Assembly: GCA_943331445.1 (NCBI GenBank)
Contig: CALQLO010000007.1
Span: forward strand, 1-64,000
Direction of reading: 5' to 3'
Source of the DNA: Akkermansia muciniphila
GTDB taxonomy: Bacteria; Verrucomicrobiota; Verrucomicrobiia; Opitutales; UBA953
Length of the DNA: 64,000 bases
Below, piece by piece: positions 8,883 to 19,422 of the stretch. Numbering within the stretch: the stretch's first letter is position 1; each line of letters begins with the position of its first letter. The position numbers and the translations under genes are program-made. The notes under the pieces were generated by a model. It saw nothing but the letters and a program-made list of their open reading frames with translations. It was not told the origin of the DNA and did not search any database.

Positions 8883-9530
8883 ATGGACGATGCCGACCAC
8901 CCCCAGGGCGACTTCGACGGTTCCGGCAACGCCTCTTGGGGCGAAGCCGACTGGGCTGGCTACCTCCAGAAAAACGACCTCGAGGTGGGTCGCTTCCTTT
9001 CCTACTACACCGAGGTCAAAGACTTGCCCGACCGATTGGATATTAGCGCTCGCCGCATGGGCTGGGAAAATGCCGACTGGGCTCCAGGCGATGCCGTGGA
9101 CGAAGTGCTCGAGGACGACAATGACGGGCCCGACCTACCCTACTGCATCCACCAACATCCGGTCTACGTCGTCTCGCGTGCCCTTGGCATCCAACTCTCC
9201 CACTCGTTCCATCGCCTCTGCCGCGAATCCGCCCCGGCCATCACCGCTGTCGATGCCACGAACATCATGCTCTCCTTCTGGGATTCCCAGCATCAGGTCA
9301 TCATGGCCATCAACGCGACCGATACCGGCGACCTCCCGCTCGCGCTCGTGCATATGAAGCGCGCCCTCTCCGCGATCAATTTTTCCATCGGTCTCACCGC
9401 GGGCATTCCGAGTGAAGCTAAACTCAGTTCCGCCGAAGCTGCGCAGGATATCGAATCCACGCTCTTTGACCTACGCGAAGTCTGCCTCCGCGTCATGGCC
9501 GACTGTCGCTGGGATGGGAAGAAAAGCTAA
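8883..9530 (+). CDS. Conserved-looking hypothetical protein, 215 aa
   Basis: I do not recognise a family. The protein is acidic in its first 85 residues (MDDADHPQGDFDG..., DEVLEDDNDGPD) and then becomes helical and mixed, with HQHPVYVVSRALGIQLSHSFHRLC and a final amphipathic helix region rich in Ala/Glu. There is no signal peptide or membrane segment, so it is probably cytosolic. The high proportion of charged residues, normal codon use and clean boundaries support a real gene. It stands alone on the plus strand, six bases from the convergent hprK end, interrupting a minus-strand region; any link to hprK is inference. Confidence 0.7.
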   Translation: MDDADHPQGDFDGSGNASWGEADWAGYLQKNDLEVGRFLSYYTEVKDLPDRLDISARRMGWENADWAPGDAVDEVLEDDNDGPDLPYCIHQHPVYVVSRALGIQLSHSFHRLCRESAPAITAVDATNIMLSFWDSQHQVIMAINATDTGDLPLALVHMKRALSAINFSIGLTAGIPSEAKLSSAEAAQDIESTLFDLREVCLRVMADCRWDGKKS

Positions 9531-9536
9531 CCCTGC

Positions 9537-10511
9537 TCAGGCCTTCTTCTCGGCGTCCTTACTCATGAATTGAATGAGTCGGTCACTGAACTCCTTGGCG
9601 GAATCATGCCCCATGCCACGCAAGGCGTGCACCATCGCGGCAACCTCGACGAGGCGTGCCATATCGCGTCCCGGACGGACCGGAATGGTCATGTGAGCCA
9701 CCTTGCGACCAAGGATCTCAAAAGTCTCTACCTCGAGCCCGGAGCGTTCTTCATCCATCCCAGGCTGCCAAAGGACGAAAGTAACGACCAAATCCACCCG
9801 CTTCTCCCGACGCACGGAACGCACACCGAAGATCGAGGCGACATTAATGATACCGATACCGCGGCATTCCATATAGCCCCGATTGAGCTCCTTGGAGGTG
9901 CCCTGCAATTCACGATCAGCGATTAACGTGACGATCACGTAATCATCCGCGACCAAGGAGTGACCGCGCTCGATCAAGGCCAGCGCACATTCACTCTTAC
10001 CCACACCCGAGGCGCCACGCAGGAGCACACCGATACCTTTGATGTCGACCAGGGTCGCATGCAAGTTGGTCCGCGGTGCAAACTTCTCTTCCAGAAGCAC
10101 GGTGGCCTCCGCCGAGAAATCCTTAGACTTCAACTGAGTCCGGATGAGCGGCACGCGATGTCGATCGGCCAGCTTTAGCAAAATATCGTCCGCAGGTAAG
10201 CCACGCGACACCACGACGGCGGGAATCTTCTTGGCGAAAACATCGTCGAGGAGTTTCTCGCGGGCGGACGCAGTCTGGTCGGCCAAGTAGGCCATCTCAC
10301 CCGCGCCAAAGAGCTGCAGGCGACGGTGGGCAAACTCCTTGAAGTAACCGGTCACGGCGAGCGCCGGACGGTTTAGGGACTTCTCGGAAATCATGTTATC
10401 CAAGCCTTCACCGCCGGCGAGGAGCTCCATCTGGAGCATATCCTTAAAGGAGTCGAAAAATTCGCGGACCGAAACAGATTCCGGGCGAGTATCAGGAGCG
10501 GGGTCAGACAT
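9537..10511 (-). CDS. hprK: HPr kinase/phosphorylase
   Basis: Bifunctional enzyme that phosphorylates or dephosphorylates a serine of HPr-like proteins. The 324-residue protein has an N-terminal non-catalytic domain and a C-terminal kinase domain with the P-loop GASGVGKS (166-173), VADD (187-190, catalytic aspartates) and the family signature [10 protein letters not shown] (214-223). It ends with [15 protein letters not shown], typical of the full-length form. It lies five bases downstream of lptB at the end of a long minus-strand run. No HPr or other PTS gene is visible here, so the substrate is unknown from this window. Confidence 0.95.
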   Translation of the reverse strand: MSDPAPDTRPESVSVREFFDSFKDMLQMELLAGGEGLDNMISEKSLNRPALAVTGYFKEFAHRRLQLFGAGEMAYLADQTASAREKLLDDVFAKKIPAVVVSRGLPADDILLKLADRHRVPLIRTQLKSKDFSAEATVLLEEKFAPRTNLHATLVDIKGIGVLLRGASGVGKSECALALIERGHSLVADDYVIVTLIADRELQGTSKELNRGYMECRGIGIINVASIFGVRSVRREKRVDLVVTFVLWQPGMDEERSGLEVETFEILGRKVAHMTIPVRPGRDMARLVEVAAMVHALRGMGHDSAKEFSDRLIQFMSKDAEKKA

Positions 10512-10515
10512 GGCG

Positions 10516-11262
10516 TCAGAGTTTGAAACCTTCGCCCAAGTAGTGGCGGCGGCTTTCAGGATTGTTTACGATGTCCGCGGGAGTGCCAGAAACAAGTACC
10601 CGACCTTGGTGGATGAGGTAGGCCCGATCCACGATGGAGAGGGTTTCCCGTACATTATGGTCGGTAATCAGGATACCAATGCCCCGGGCCTTGAGTTTAC
10701 GGATAATCGCCTGGACCTCCGCGACGGAAATCGGGTCAACCCCGCTGAAAGGCTCATCCATCAAAAGAAAACGCGGCCCAGTCGCCAAAGCCCGGGCAAT
10801 CTCCAGACGGCGCCGCTCGCCTCCAGAAAGGGTGAAAGCCGGTTGTCGGGCGAGCTTCTCTAAGCCCAGATCAGTCAACTGCTGCGCCGTGCGGTTTTTG
10901 CGTTCCTGTAAAGTGAGATTAAGAGTTTCGACCACGGCCATGACATTTTCCCAGACCGATAGTTTACGGAAAATCGAGGCTTCCTGCGGCAGGTAACCGA
11001 GCCCGCTTTTGGCCCGCTGCCACATCGGCATCGAGGTGATGTTGCGGCCATCTAAGAATACTCGACCAGAAGTGGCGGGCACCAGGCCGACAACCATGTA
11101 GAAAGTGGTGGTCTTACCCGCGCCATTGGGACCGAGCAGGCCGACAATTTCACCGGCACCTAAGGTAAGACTGACATCCTGCACGGCGACCTTCGCATCA
11201 TAGTGCTTAGCGAGCGCCTGGACCCTCACGACGCCCTTTTCGCTGTTCTCGGCCATAGCCAT
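10516..11262 (-). CDS. lptB: LPS export ABC transporter ATP-binding protein LptB
   Basis: ATPase that powers extraction of LPS from the inner membrane with LptFG. The product has 248 residues. It contains Walker [10 protein letters not shown], the Q-loop YLPQEASIF, the family's LSVWENV, signature LSGGERRR, Walker [14 protein letters not shown] and the switch His in TDHNVRETL. The FRKLSVWEN and HNVRETL wording is that of LptB rather than amino-acid importers. The ATG at 11260-11262 follows the lptC/A stop by 13 bases; a second ATG lies two codons later. LptF/LptG are not in the window. The upstream open frame to 11556 is antisense-like and was excluded. Confidence 0.93.
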   Translation of the reverse strand: MAMAENSEKGVVRVQALAKHYDAKVAVQDVSLTLGAGEIVGLLGPNGAGKTTTFYMVVGLVPATSGRVFLDGRNITSMPMWQRAKSGLGYLPQEASIFRKLSVWENVMAVVETLNLTLQERKNRTAQQLTDLGLEKLARQPAFTLSGGERRRLEIARALATGPRFLLMDEPFSGVDPISVAEVQAIIRKLKARGIGILITDHNVRETLSIVDRAYLIHQGRVLVSGTPADIVNNPESRRHYLGEGFKL

Positions 11263-11275
11263 AAGGAGGAAGCGG

Positions 11276-13348
11276 TCAGCGGGCCTTGTCGAGGCTTTTG
11301 ACCTCGGGCAAGGTGAAGTCCTGACCGAGGAATATCTTCGGCCGGACCACCTGACCGGGATTCGCCTCATCCAGTGCCGACTCCATTCGCCAGAGTTTAC
11401 GGTTAAGGTCGTAGGTGACCTCCTTCGCTGGGACGCCCTCATTCCCCGACTTATCGATAATGCGCGCGTCACCCAGTAATCGGGCCATGCCCTTTTCCGG
11501 TAAGATTTCCAGCGTACGCCCCTTCGCCGATGAACCACCGGCAACGACGTGCACATTGCCGCGGCCGATCATCTGCCGGGCCACCTGATGTCCATCCTTG
11601 TCCGGCGTCGCCAAACCTTCCAGGAGATCGCAAGTCGCATCGGTGCCATCCGACTTCATCGCGACTGCACCGCGCAGGAAGAACTTGGTCAGCGTGGGCG
11701 TGGTCAGAATTTCGTCCGCGTCGGAAATAAATTCGGCGCTCTTACCGCTAGAGAAAGTGACGAACAGATGTGGTCGCTGATCCGCGATGCCACCGGAAAG
11801 CGTCAGCAGACGCGGACGTCCCTGCAGGGCGTCCTTCGCCAACACCTCTTCGACCTGCACGGCGGGTGTGAGGTCGATACGCTCCGCTGAACAGCGGAAG
11901 CCAGGCTGGATGTAGCGCACTTTACCTGTGAGAATCGCCTTACTCAGCTCGAAGTGATTCCGCTGCTTGGGGTTTGGCAGCGCGAAGGCCACCATGACAT
12001 CCGAATCGGTCGTAACCAGACCGGCGACATAATGGACGGCGCCGAGTAACTCGACTTGCATGGCCCTATCTTCAGTCTGCACGACGACCTGATTGGCTTC
12101 AGCTAAGCCAGGAGCACCGCCCTCTTCGCCGGCCGGGAGACGAATGGCCGCGCGGACACCGGGTCCCGAGCGAACCTCAATCCGATCCTTAAGCCGATCA
12201 GTCCGAATCGAAAACCCAGCCGCCTCCAAACCGCGAGCCTCACGGATACGTGGGAGATCCTCAAGGTCGAGTCGACGCAGGACGCGATCCCATCGCGCCC
12301 GGCCAGCCTCAAACACCGATCCCTCGATTTCGCCCTTCACCGTCCCGTCGGCCGCCAAGACGCTCGTGCCCTCGCGCGTTTCAGTGGCGACGATGTGACG
12401 AGCGGTTAAAGAGCCCTGGGCCGAGGTATAAGTCGCATTATTCTGCACCTCCACGACAGAGCCTCCGCCCTTGGCCTCGCGACGGATGGAAAGGACTTCC
12501 CCTGAGATATCGGACGCTTCCTCCTTCTTTCGCGTGACGTGCAACTTCACGGGGACGCCGTCGCCAGAAAAGAGCTGCGTATACCCCTGCTTGGCTTGGT
12601 GGCGCAGGCGCTGCGCCGTACCCTTAACTTCCGGCTCCTCAATTTCGACATGGCCGATGACGTCGATCGAATCCTCCTTCGTGTCGAATTTGGCGAGGTC
12701 GCCACGGAGAGTCTGCTTATTGAAGATGCGAACTACCTTGCCGGTAGCCGTAAGGGAACGAACCGATGAGTCGCCCCCTGGACCATCCCCCACGAGGCAC
12801 TCCAAGCGATCACAAGTGGTGTGCTCCCCCAGGCGATCCGCCACCACTCCGCCTTCAAAAATCATCAGCGTTCCGATCGCCGTCGGGCTGGCATCCATCC
12901 GCTGGGCACGCAGCCGAAGACGTTGGTCGCTGGGCTTCGAAAGGTCGAGCACCGCGGCGACATTCGCGAGGATGGCAAAGCTGTCCCCTTGCGTAGTCGA
13001 ACGCCAACTCCAACCCGTCCCCGTCAAATTAAACGCTAAAGACTCAGCTAGAACCGAGGCCGCACCCTGGGCCGCACGGCGCGCCGGATTCATCGTGCCA
13101 GATGGGCTTGTGAAAGTGGCTCGCGGTTTGCCCTGTCGGAAAGATTGCACTTTCAGTTGATCCATATCCCAAACGCCCGCCTCAGTCGCGGGCTTCATGA
13201 ATTTGGCCGTCACATCCCAAGCTTTCTCCGCCTTCTCATCTTCCGTAAAACCAGAAAACGTACCGCCGCTCACTTGCTGGAATTTCAGTTCCTTCTGCTG
13301 AGCCGAGACTTCCACAGCCAAGAGGAGGCACAGTAGCAAGGCTCGCAT
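11276..13348 (-). CDS. Large LptC/LptA (OstA)-like LPS transport protein
   Basis: A 690-residue exported protein, start ATG at 13346-13348 with signal peptide MRALLLCLLLAVEVSA. After the signal, residues about 20-130 resemble LptC (FTEDEKAEKAWDVTAKFMKP..); the rest contains several repeats of the OstA/LptA beta-jellyroll type, for example LRGDLAKFDTKEDSIDVIGHVEIEEPE, SAQGSLTARHIVATE, MKSDGTDATCDLLEG and GRTLEILPEKGMARLLGDARI. LptA is normally about 180 residues, so this is several times larger. Its position immediately upstream of lptB supports a periplasmic LPS-bridge role. An alternative start seven codons upstream exists. Domain borders are by eye. Confidence 0.82.
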   Translation of the reverse strand: MRALLLCLLLAVEVSAQQKELKFQQVSGGTFSGFTEDEKAEKAWDVTAKFMKPATEAGVWDMDQLKVQSFRQGKPRATFTSPSGTMNPARRAAQGAASVLAESLAFNLTGTGWSWRSTTQGDSFAILANVAAVLDLSKPSDQRLRLRAQRMDASPTAIGTLMIFEGGVVADRLGEHTTCDRLECLVGDGPGGDSSVRSLTATGKVVRIFNKQTLRGDLAKFDTKEDSIDVIGHVEIEEPEVKGTAQRLRHQAKQGYTQLFSGDGVPVKLHVTRKKEEASDISGEVLSIRREAKGGGSVVEVQNNATYTSAQGSLTARHIVATETREGTSVLAADGTVKGEIEGSVFEAGRARWDRVLRRLDLEDLPRIREARGLEAAGFSIRTDRLKDRIEVRSGPGVRAAIRLPAGEEGGAPGLAEANQVVVQTEDRAMQVELLGAVHYVAGLVTTDSDVMVAFALPNPKQRNHFELSKAILTGKVRYIQPGFRCSAERIDLTPAVQVEEVLAKDALQGRPRLLTLSGGIADQRPHLFVTFSSGKSAEFISDADEILTTPTLTKFFLRGAVAMKSDGTDATCDLLEGLATPDKDGHQVARQMIGRGNVHVVAGGSSAKGRTLEILPEKGMARLLGDARIIDKSGNEGVPAKEVTYDLNRKLWRMESALDEANPGQVVRPKIFLGQDFTLPEVKSLDKAR

Positions 13349-13387
13349 GATGCTATGACACCCCAGCAAGACGGGCGAATCAAGCGA

Positions 13388-14380
13388 TTACGCCTTCGGC
13401 AACCGTGGAAACGGACGGTCAGCGACAAAGGCGGGCATCTCGGCACTGATCAGCTGCTCGCCCACAATTAAGGGATGACCGGCTAAAAACTCAGCCGCAG
13501 GCAACATCTTCCCCCCAGGCCGTTGTAAAGATTTCACCACTAATGACCCCAAACCACAGGCGATCCGAATACCGTCGCGACCAGCCGCGAGGATGCGACC
13601 GGGGGCTTCGGTAGAAACCGCGGCATCTGCAAATGCTGAACCAACCTTGAGCGTCACCCCTGCATGATCGAAGGTGCTCCCCGGCCAACCCTCTAGCGCC
13701 AAGACACGCCCATGGAGTTGCTCTGCGGGTTGGCGAAAATCCAGAGGCGCGTCGGCCCGAGCTAATCGCCGTGCATAGGTGACCTTCGCTTCATCCTGGG
13801 AGATGGCTTGCGATGTGGCTGCCAAAATTGAGGGCAAAGCGCTCGTGGCGAGCTCGCCGGCAAGCACCCCCAAGCGGGCCCGCAAGGCCACCCTGCCCTC
13901 ATTGGGCAGAATAGAAGTACTGACGGAAGCATGAATAGGGCCGGCATCCAATTTCCGGACAACCTGCTGCAAGGATACACCCGTCTCCTTTAAACCCGCC
14001 GCCAAGGCACCCTCCACGGGGGTGGCACCACGTAAAAGGGGAAGCAACGAACCATGGAAATTCACGAACCCCAGCCGCGTCGCCGCCAGAAAATCATCTT
14101 TTAGCAACTGACCATAGGCCATCACGACGCCGAGATCTGCCTGGAATCCGCGAAGGACCACAGCGTCGCTCGCCTCTAGTTTCTCTGGTTGCAGGAGTGT
14201 CAGGCCTTCAGCACGCGCCCACGCCGCGACGGGGTTAGGGCGCACTTCCTGACCACGCCCCGCGGGACGATCGGGTTGCGAATAGACCGCCACCACTTCC
14301 ACCTCGGGCAAGGCGCGTGCGGCGGCGAAGGCCGCCAACGCTATTTCATCCGAGCCGAGTAGGACCAGTTTCCGCAGCAT
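13388..14380 (-). CDS. fmt: Methionyl-tRNA formyltransferase
   Basis: Formylates initiator Met-tRNA with 10-formyl-THF. The 330-residue product has the N-terminal Rossmann-like formyltransferase domain with catalytic residues N107 and H109 in VNFHGSLLPLLRG and D145 in RKLDAGPIH, and a C-terminal tRNA-binding domain starting near residue 205. It uses LRGATPVEGAL where many homologues have YRGAAPI. A def gene, often adjacent, is absent. Only three bases separate it from der; lptC/A starts about 40 bases downstream, so co-transcription through this run is likely. Confidence 0.95.
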   Translation of the reverse strand: MLRKLVLLGSDEIALAAFAAARALPEVEVVAVYSQPDRPAGRGQEVRPNPVAAWARAEGLTLLQPEKLEASDAVVLRGFQADLGVVMAYGQLLKDDFLAATRLGFVNFHGSLLPLLRGATPVEGALAAGLKETGVSLQQVVRKLDAGPIHASVSTSILPNEGRVALRARLGVLAGELATSALPSILAATSQAISQDEAKVTYARRLARADAPLDFRQPAEQLHGRVLALEGWPGSTFDHAGVTLKVGSAFADAAVSTEAPGRILAAGRDGIRIACGLGSLVVKSLQRPGGKMLPAAEFLAGHPLIVGEQLISAEMPAFVADRPFPRLPKA

Positions 14381-14383
14381 GCG

Positions 14384-16030
14384 TCACTTGCGGGCCTGGC
14401 GCGCAGCCCGCCCTTTGAGCGAACGCGGCTTATCCCAGCGGGTGAAGGATTTCTTGCGAACCGGGGTGGCCTTGCCACGGGAAGACTTCGACTTACCCAA
14501 GCGAGGACCGGAAGGGCCCACCGCTTTCTTAGGCTGATCGGCGGCCGCCTTGGCCGCGATTTTAGCGACGGCCTTACGCGGCGTAGCTTCTTCGGGCATC
14601 ACCGGCGCACCAGGGGTGCCCATGCCGCGGCGGGTGCCCTGCTTAGGCTTGCCGACGATGTCCAAGAAGAGCGGCACACCGGCGAGATCGAAATTCTCAT
14701 GTACTCCTTTGACCAAGAAGCGCTGGTAAGCGTCCTCGAGCCGTTCTTCGGAATTACAGAAAAGGCGGAAACGAATCGGGCGCTTGGAAACCTGGGTGAC
14801 GTAGTAGCACTTAAAGCGCTTACCAGAAACCATGCGTGGGGGACGCTTGGTCATCAATTCCTGGACCACGCGGTTGATGCGGCCCGTCGAAATCGCCGTG
14901 CCAGCACGCGTGAAGACCCCCTCGGCAGCGTCAAGAACGTCGTCGGAACGCAAACCCGTCTTCGCGGAAACGAATAAGACCGGCGGTTCGGGCAGGAAGA
15001 ATAACTCCCGGCGAATAGCTGAGCGGAACTTAGAGCGAAACTCTTCTTCGTCTTCGAAACCATCGATATTTTTTTCGCGGAAAGCCGTCTTCGCGAGATC
15101 CCACTTATTGACCACAATGACCATACCACAACCGAGCAGCGCGAGCTCACCCGCAAGTTGCTTATCAATCCGCGTCACTCCCTGCCCCGCGTCGAGCACG
15201 AGAAAAACAACGTCGGTTTCGGCCAGAATTTCGTCGGCGCGAATCTGTGAAAAGAAATCCAGGGTGTCGCGCTTGTTGGCGGTGCGACGTCCGGCCGTAT
15301 CCACCAAGGTGAATTTGGCTTTCGATCCGTCAGCCTTGGTGCGGGAAAGTCCCGCGCGCACTGGATCGCGTGTGGTGCCAGCGACTTCGCTCACAATGAG
15401 TCGGGAGCCGCCCAGCAGGCGGTTACCGAGCGAGCTCTTACCCACATTAGGGCGACCGGCGAGAGCGAGGCGAATGGGGCGAGGGCCCTCTTCGCGCGGC
15501 GTTTCAGGCTCCGGCCCAAGGGCCTTGAGCATCTGGGTCATTAACTGCGGGATGCCGCGGCCGTGTTCAGCAGAAATCAGGAGAGGCTCACCAAAGCCCA
15601 AGACGTAGAACTCGGACATCAACCCGTCACGCTCTTCGGTGTCGGCCTTATTCGCGACGACGATGACCTTCTTGCCGGCCTGGCGCAGCTTGGCGGCCAC
15701 ATCGATATCCAAGGGCGTGCAACCCTCGGAGGCATCGACAATGAGCAGGACGAGGGCCGCGGCGGCCAAAGCGAAGTCGACCTGCTCTTCCACCGCTTCT
15801 GCGACGACTTTCGGCGTCAGCTCCTCGCGATACAAACCGATGCCACCCGTATCCATCAAAGTGTAGCGGCCTTCGAAGACATCTGCCGTGATCAAGTCAC
15901 GCGTCACGCCGGGCTGGTCGTGTACAATTGAGATGCGACGACCGACCAGTCGGTTGAAAAGGCGGCTCTTGCCGACGTTAGGACGGCCCACGATGGCTAC
16001 CGCACGCGAAATTTCTGTGTTCCGTTCCAT
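14384..16030 (-). CDS. der: Ribosome biogenesis GTPase Der (EngA)
   Basis: Tandem-GTPase needed for 50S maturation. The 548-residue protein begins MERNTEISRA (ATG at 16028-16030). The first G domain has GRPNVGKS at 15-22, DTGG near 60 and NKAD at 127-130. The second has GRPNVGKS at 192-199, DTAGRR and NKWD. A KH-like domain with RINRVVQELMTKRPP follows. Beyond it there is a basic Lys/Arg/Ala-rich tail of roughly 90 residues, rich in AKIAAKAAADQPKK-type sequence, which is longer than in E. coli and may add rRNA contacts (inference). The extra upstream frame to 16069 is unlikely to be translated. Confidence 0.96.
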   Translation of the reverse strand: MERNTEISRAVAIVGRPNVGKSRLFNRLVGRRISIVHDQPGVTRDLITADVFEGRYTLMDTGGIGLYREELTPKVVAEAVEEQVDFALAAAALVLLIVDASEGCTPLDIDVAAKLRQAGKKVIVVANKADTEERDGLMSEFYVLGFGEPLLISAEHGRGIPQLMTQMLKALGPEPETPREEGPRPIRLALAGRPNVGKSSLGNRLLGGSRLIVSEVAGTTRDPVRAGLSRTKADGSKAKFTLVDTAGRRTANKRDTLDFFSQIRADEILAETDVVFLVLDAGQGVTRIDKQLAGELALLGCGMVIVVNKWDLAKTAFREKNIDGFEDEEEFRSKFRSAIRRELFFLPEPPVLFVSAKTGLRSDDVLDAAEGVFTRAGTAISTGRINRVVQELMTKRPPRMVSGKRFKCYYVTQVSKRPIRFRLFCNSEERLEDAYQRFLVKGVHENFDLAGVPLFLDIVGKPKQGTRRGMGTPGAPVMPEEATPRKAVAKIAAKAAADQPKKAVGPSGPRLGKSKSSRGKATPVRKKSFTRWDKPRSLKGRAARQARK

Positions 16031-16075
16031 AAAATAAGAGTCGGGCCTACCTGCCCCGCTAGCAAGCAAGGATGC

Positions 16076-17251
<1,176 letters not shown>

Positions 17252-17264
17252 GGTCAGGCTGGAA

Positions 17265-17747
17265 TCAGGGGCTGACCGAGGGCTGATCGCGATGCGCGGC
17301 TTCGGAATTCACAATAAAACCGTCCTTCTTGTAGGCCCGGAGGAAGAAATGCGTAGAGGTGCCCTGGACACCGTCAATTCGGGCCAGACGCTCATGCACG
17401 AAACCAGCGACCTTGTAGAGATTGTCCGCGGTCACAACGACCAGCAAATCGTAGCCGCCCGACATCAGGTAGCAGCTCTCCACCTGTTCGAAACTGGAAA
17501 TGCGTTCCGCGATGCCGTCAAAACCGCCAACGCCTTCGGTGCGGATTTTAATCTCAATGACCGCACGTACGCGATGCTCCGACTCGAATGCCGGATTCAA
17601 TACGGGGCGCATCCCGAGCAACACACCCTGCTGACGCAGTGCGGCGAGCTCACGGTCCACGGCTTCGGCGCCGAGTCCGAGAATCTTACCAATCTGGGCA
17701 GTGTCGAGGGCCTCGCCGTCGAGGATGAGCTTGAGTACGGAGTTCAT
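17265..17747 (-). CDS. Lrp/AsnC-family transcriptional regulator
   Basis: A 160-residue regulator: N-terminal winged HTH (residues 1-50, LDTAQIGKILGLGAEAVDRELAALRQQG) followed by an RAM ligand-binding domain (from about 60) with the family stretch VESCYLMSGGYDLLVVV and LARIDGVQGTSTHFFL. Such proteins sense amino acids and form dimers or octamers. It lies between DAHP synthase and an aminotransferase on one strand, with gaps of 9 and 13 bases, so it probably responds to an amino acid and regulates these neighbours. The C-terminal 20 residues (NSEAAHRDQPSVSP) are an unconserved tail. Confidence 0.9.
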   Translation of the reverse strand: MNSVLKLILDGEALDTAQIGKILGLGAEAVDRELAALRQQGVLLGMRPVLNPAFESEHRVRAVIEIKIRTEGVGGFDGIAERISSFEQVESCYLMSGGYDLLVVVTADNLYKVAGFVHERLARIDGVQGTSTHFFLRAYKKDGFIVNSEAAHRDQPSVSP

Positions 17748-17756
17748 GGCGGAAAA

Positions 17757-18827
17757 TCAGACCTTAGGTGTTTGGCGGCGTTGGCGCACGGCGGCGGCGA
17801 GTTCCGCCAGGACCGGGATCGTCTGCTCAAAAGAGATACAAGCATCGGTAATGCTACAGCCGTAGGTCGAGGCCTCTTGGCCCTTCCAATCCTGACGGCC
17901 TTCGACGAGGTGGCTCTCAATCATCACACCCGCGATGATGGGGGAGCCCTGCGCGACCTGCGCAGCGATGTCCGAAGCGACCAACGGCTGACGGCGATGA
18001 TCCTTGGAGCTATTGCCGTGAGAGCAATCGATGATGAGGCGCGAAGTCAGGCCAGCCTTCAGAATCCGGGCAGAAGCATCCGTGACGAATTCGGCCCCAT
18101 AATTAGGTCCAGTACGAGACCCGCCCCGCAAGATGATGTGCGCGTCAGGATTACCCGACGTCTGAAAAATGGCCACAACGCCTTCCTTGGTGACCGAAGG
18201 GAACCAATGCGATGATCGGGCGGACAGGCAGGCATCCACGGCAACCTGGATCGAACCGTCCGTGCCATTCTTGAAACCGACGGGCATCGAAAGACCCGAG
18301 GCGAGTTCGCGGTGAATCTGGCTTTCAGTCGTCCGGGCGCCAATCGCCCCGTAGGAGACCAAATCAGCGACATACTGAGGGGTGATTGGGTCAAGAAACT
18401 CGGTAGCAGAGGGCAAGCCCATCTCCGCGATGTCGGCGAGCAGGCGGCGCGCGATGCGTAGGCCGTCATTAATCCGGAAAGAGCCATCCACCAACGGGTC
18501 ATTAATCAACCCCTTCCAGCCGACGGTCGTGCGCGGCTTTTCGAAATAGACCCGCATGACCACCAAGAGATCGGCGGCATGCTTCGATGCCTCCTTCTGC
18601 AGGAGAGCGGCATACTCTAGGGCGGCCTTGGTGTCATGGACTGAGCAAGGCCCGACGATGACCAGCAAGCGGTCATCCTGGCCGGAAATAATCCGGGCCG
18701 CATCCTTGCGGGAAGCCGTCACGACCTCGGTCGCCTTCTCCGACGGGCGGAGGTCTTGGAGTACGAGGGCAGGCGTCAACAGGGGGTGCTGACTGCGAAT
18801 GCGAAGGTCGTCTGTATTGTGATACAT
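17757..18827 (-). CDS. aroG: 3-deoxy-7-phosphoheptulonate synthase (DAHP synthase, class I)
   Basis: First step of the shikimate pathway: condenses PEP and erythrose-4-phosphate. The start MYHNTDDLRIRS (ATG at 18825-18827) matches the AroF/G/H N-terminus; an in-frame ATG seven codons upstream was rejected. The product has 356 residues. Motifs are VGPCSVHD, the EKPRTTVGWKGLINDP region, GFKNGTDGS, HIILRGG and DCSHGNSSKDH, placing it in the E. coli-type class I group, whose members are usually feedback-regulated. Aromatic sensitivity cannot be assigned. It is divergent from the Fur-like gene and appears to head the minus-strand run extending to hprK. Confidence 0.94.
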   Translation of the reverse strand: MYHNTDDLRIRSQHPLLTPALVLQDLRPSEKATEVVTASRKDAARIISGQDDRLLVIVGPCSVHDTKAALEYAALLQKEASKHAADLLVVMRVYFEKPRTTVGWKGLINDPLVDGSFRINDGLRIARRLLADIAEMGLPSATEFLDPITPQYVADLVSYGAIGARTTESQIHRELASGLSMPVGFKNGTDGSIQVAVDACLSARSSHWFPSVTKEGVVAIFQTSGNPDAHIILRGGSRTGPNYGAEFVTDASARILKAGLTSRLIIDCSHGNSSKDHRRQPLVASDIAAQVAQGSPIIAGVMIESHLVEGRQDWKGQEASTYGCSITDACISFEQTIPVLAELAAAVRQRRQTPKV

Positions 18828-18863
18828 CAGGAGGAGGGCCTTTCCCAAAGGGAAAAGGGGGTA

Positions 18864-18892
18864 AATGAAGGGGTCGGAGGCTCCCGTGTCAA
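18864..18892 (-). promoter_or_regulatory. Possible sigma70-like promoter of aroG
   Basis: On the minus strand a perfect -35 TTGACA (18887-18892) is followed after 17 bases by TTCATT (18864-18869), a poor -10 match. It lies 37-65 bases upstream of the aroG ATG. A second TTGACG on the plus strand (18907-18912) faces the Fur-like gene but lacks a properly spaced -10. Weak evidence only. Confidence 0.3.
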
Positions 18893-18948
18893 TGACGCGT
18901 CCCGTGTTGACGCGGGGCCGTTCAGTATCAAAAGTGTCTCAAATCGGC

Positions 18949-19422
18949 ATGCCCAAGCCCCCCTCCAGTGAATCCGTAGAGCAATCCGGAGCCTTCCGGG
19001 CATTCATCGCCCAGAAAGGCCTGCGGGCGACGAGACAGCGGATGGCGGTCTTCGAGGCCGCGCGTTCCATCCAGGGACACTACACAGCGGAAGACCTGAT
19101 GAAGAAGGCCCGCGCCCTTGATCGCAGTGTCTCGCGAGCGACCATCTACCGGGCCATCCCCCTACTCATCGGCAGCAGTATCGTCAGGGAAGTCGATGTG
19201 GGCAGAGACCATAAGTACTATCTGGCGGAAGCAGGCAGCGCGACTTTTCGCGCCCAACTCATCTGCGAAAGCTGCGAAACCATTGTTGAAGTCGAAGCCC
19301 CTTTTATGGAATGGTACGGAAAAGCCGTTGCGGCCAAGCACGGCATGCGACCCATCTCTCAAAAACTCCAGGTCACCGCGCTTTGTGAACGGTGTCAGAA
19401 GCGCAAGACCGCCCGGCTATGA
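18949..19422 (+). CDS. Fur-family DNA-binding protein with reduced metal site
   Basis: A 157-residue Fur-superfamily protein: winged HTH (about 15-80, GLRATRQRMAVFEA and SRATIYRAIPLL) then dimerisation domain. Both structural zinc CxxC pairs are present, C106/C109 and C146/C149. H44 (GHYTAEDL) is kept. In contrast, the HHHDH segment that carries the sensory ligands in E. coli Fur is replaced by ATFRA (98-102) and the late GHC histidine is Ala in TALC. It may therefore not respond to iron or zinc in the usual way. Its TGA overlaps the ATG of nadA, suggesting translational coupling. The ATG at 18949 was chosen over one 28 codons upstream, which precedes no family similarity. Confidence 0.88.
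   Translation: MPKPPSSESVEQSGAFRAFIAQKGLRATRQRMAVFEAARSIQGHYTAEDLMKKARALDRSVSRATIYRAIPLLIGSSIVREVDVGRDHKYYLAEAGSATFRAQLICESCETIVEVEAPFMEWYGKAVAAKHGMRPISQKLQVTALCERCQKRKTARL

Noticed and set aside
11263-11556. 98-residue N-terminal extension of lptB
   Set aside because: Overlaps the lptC/A coding region, Arg/Ser-rich shadow translation; LptB similarity begins at 11262.
12471-13160. 229-codon plus-strand frame
   Set aside because: Antisense to lptC/A with shadow composition.
18907-18931. TTGACG plus TATCAA as promoter of the Fur-like gene
   Set aside because: Spacing of 13 bases is too short for a sigma70 promoter.
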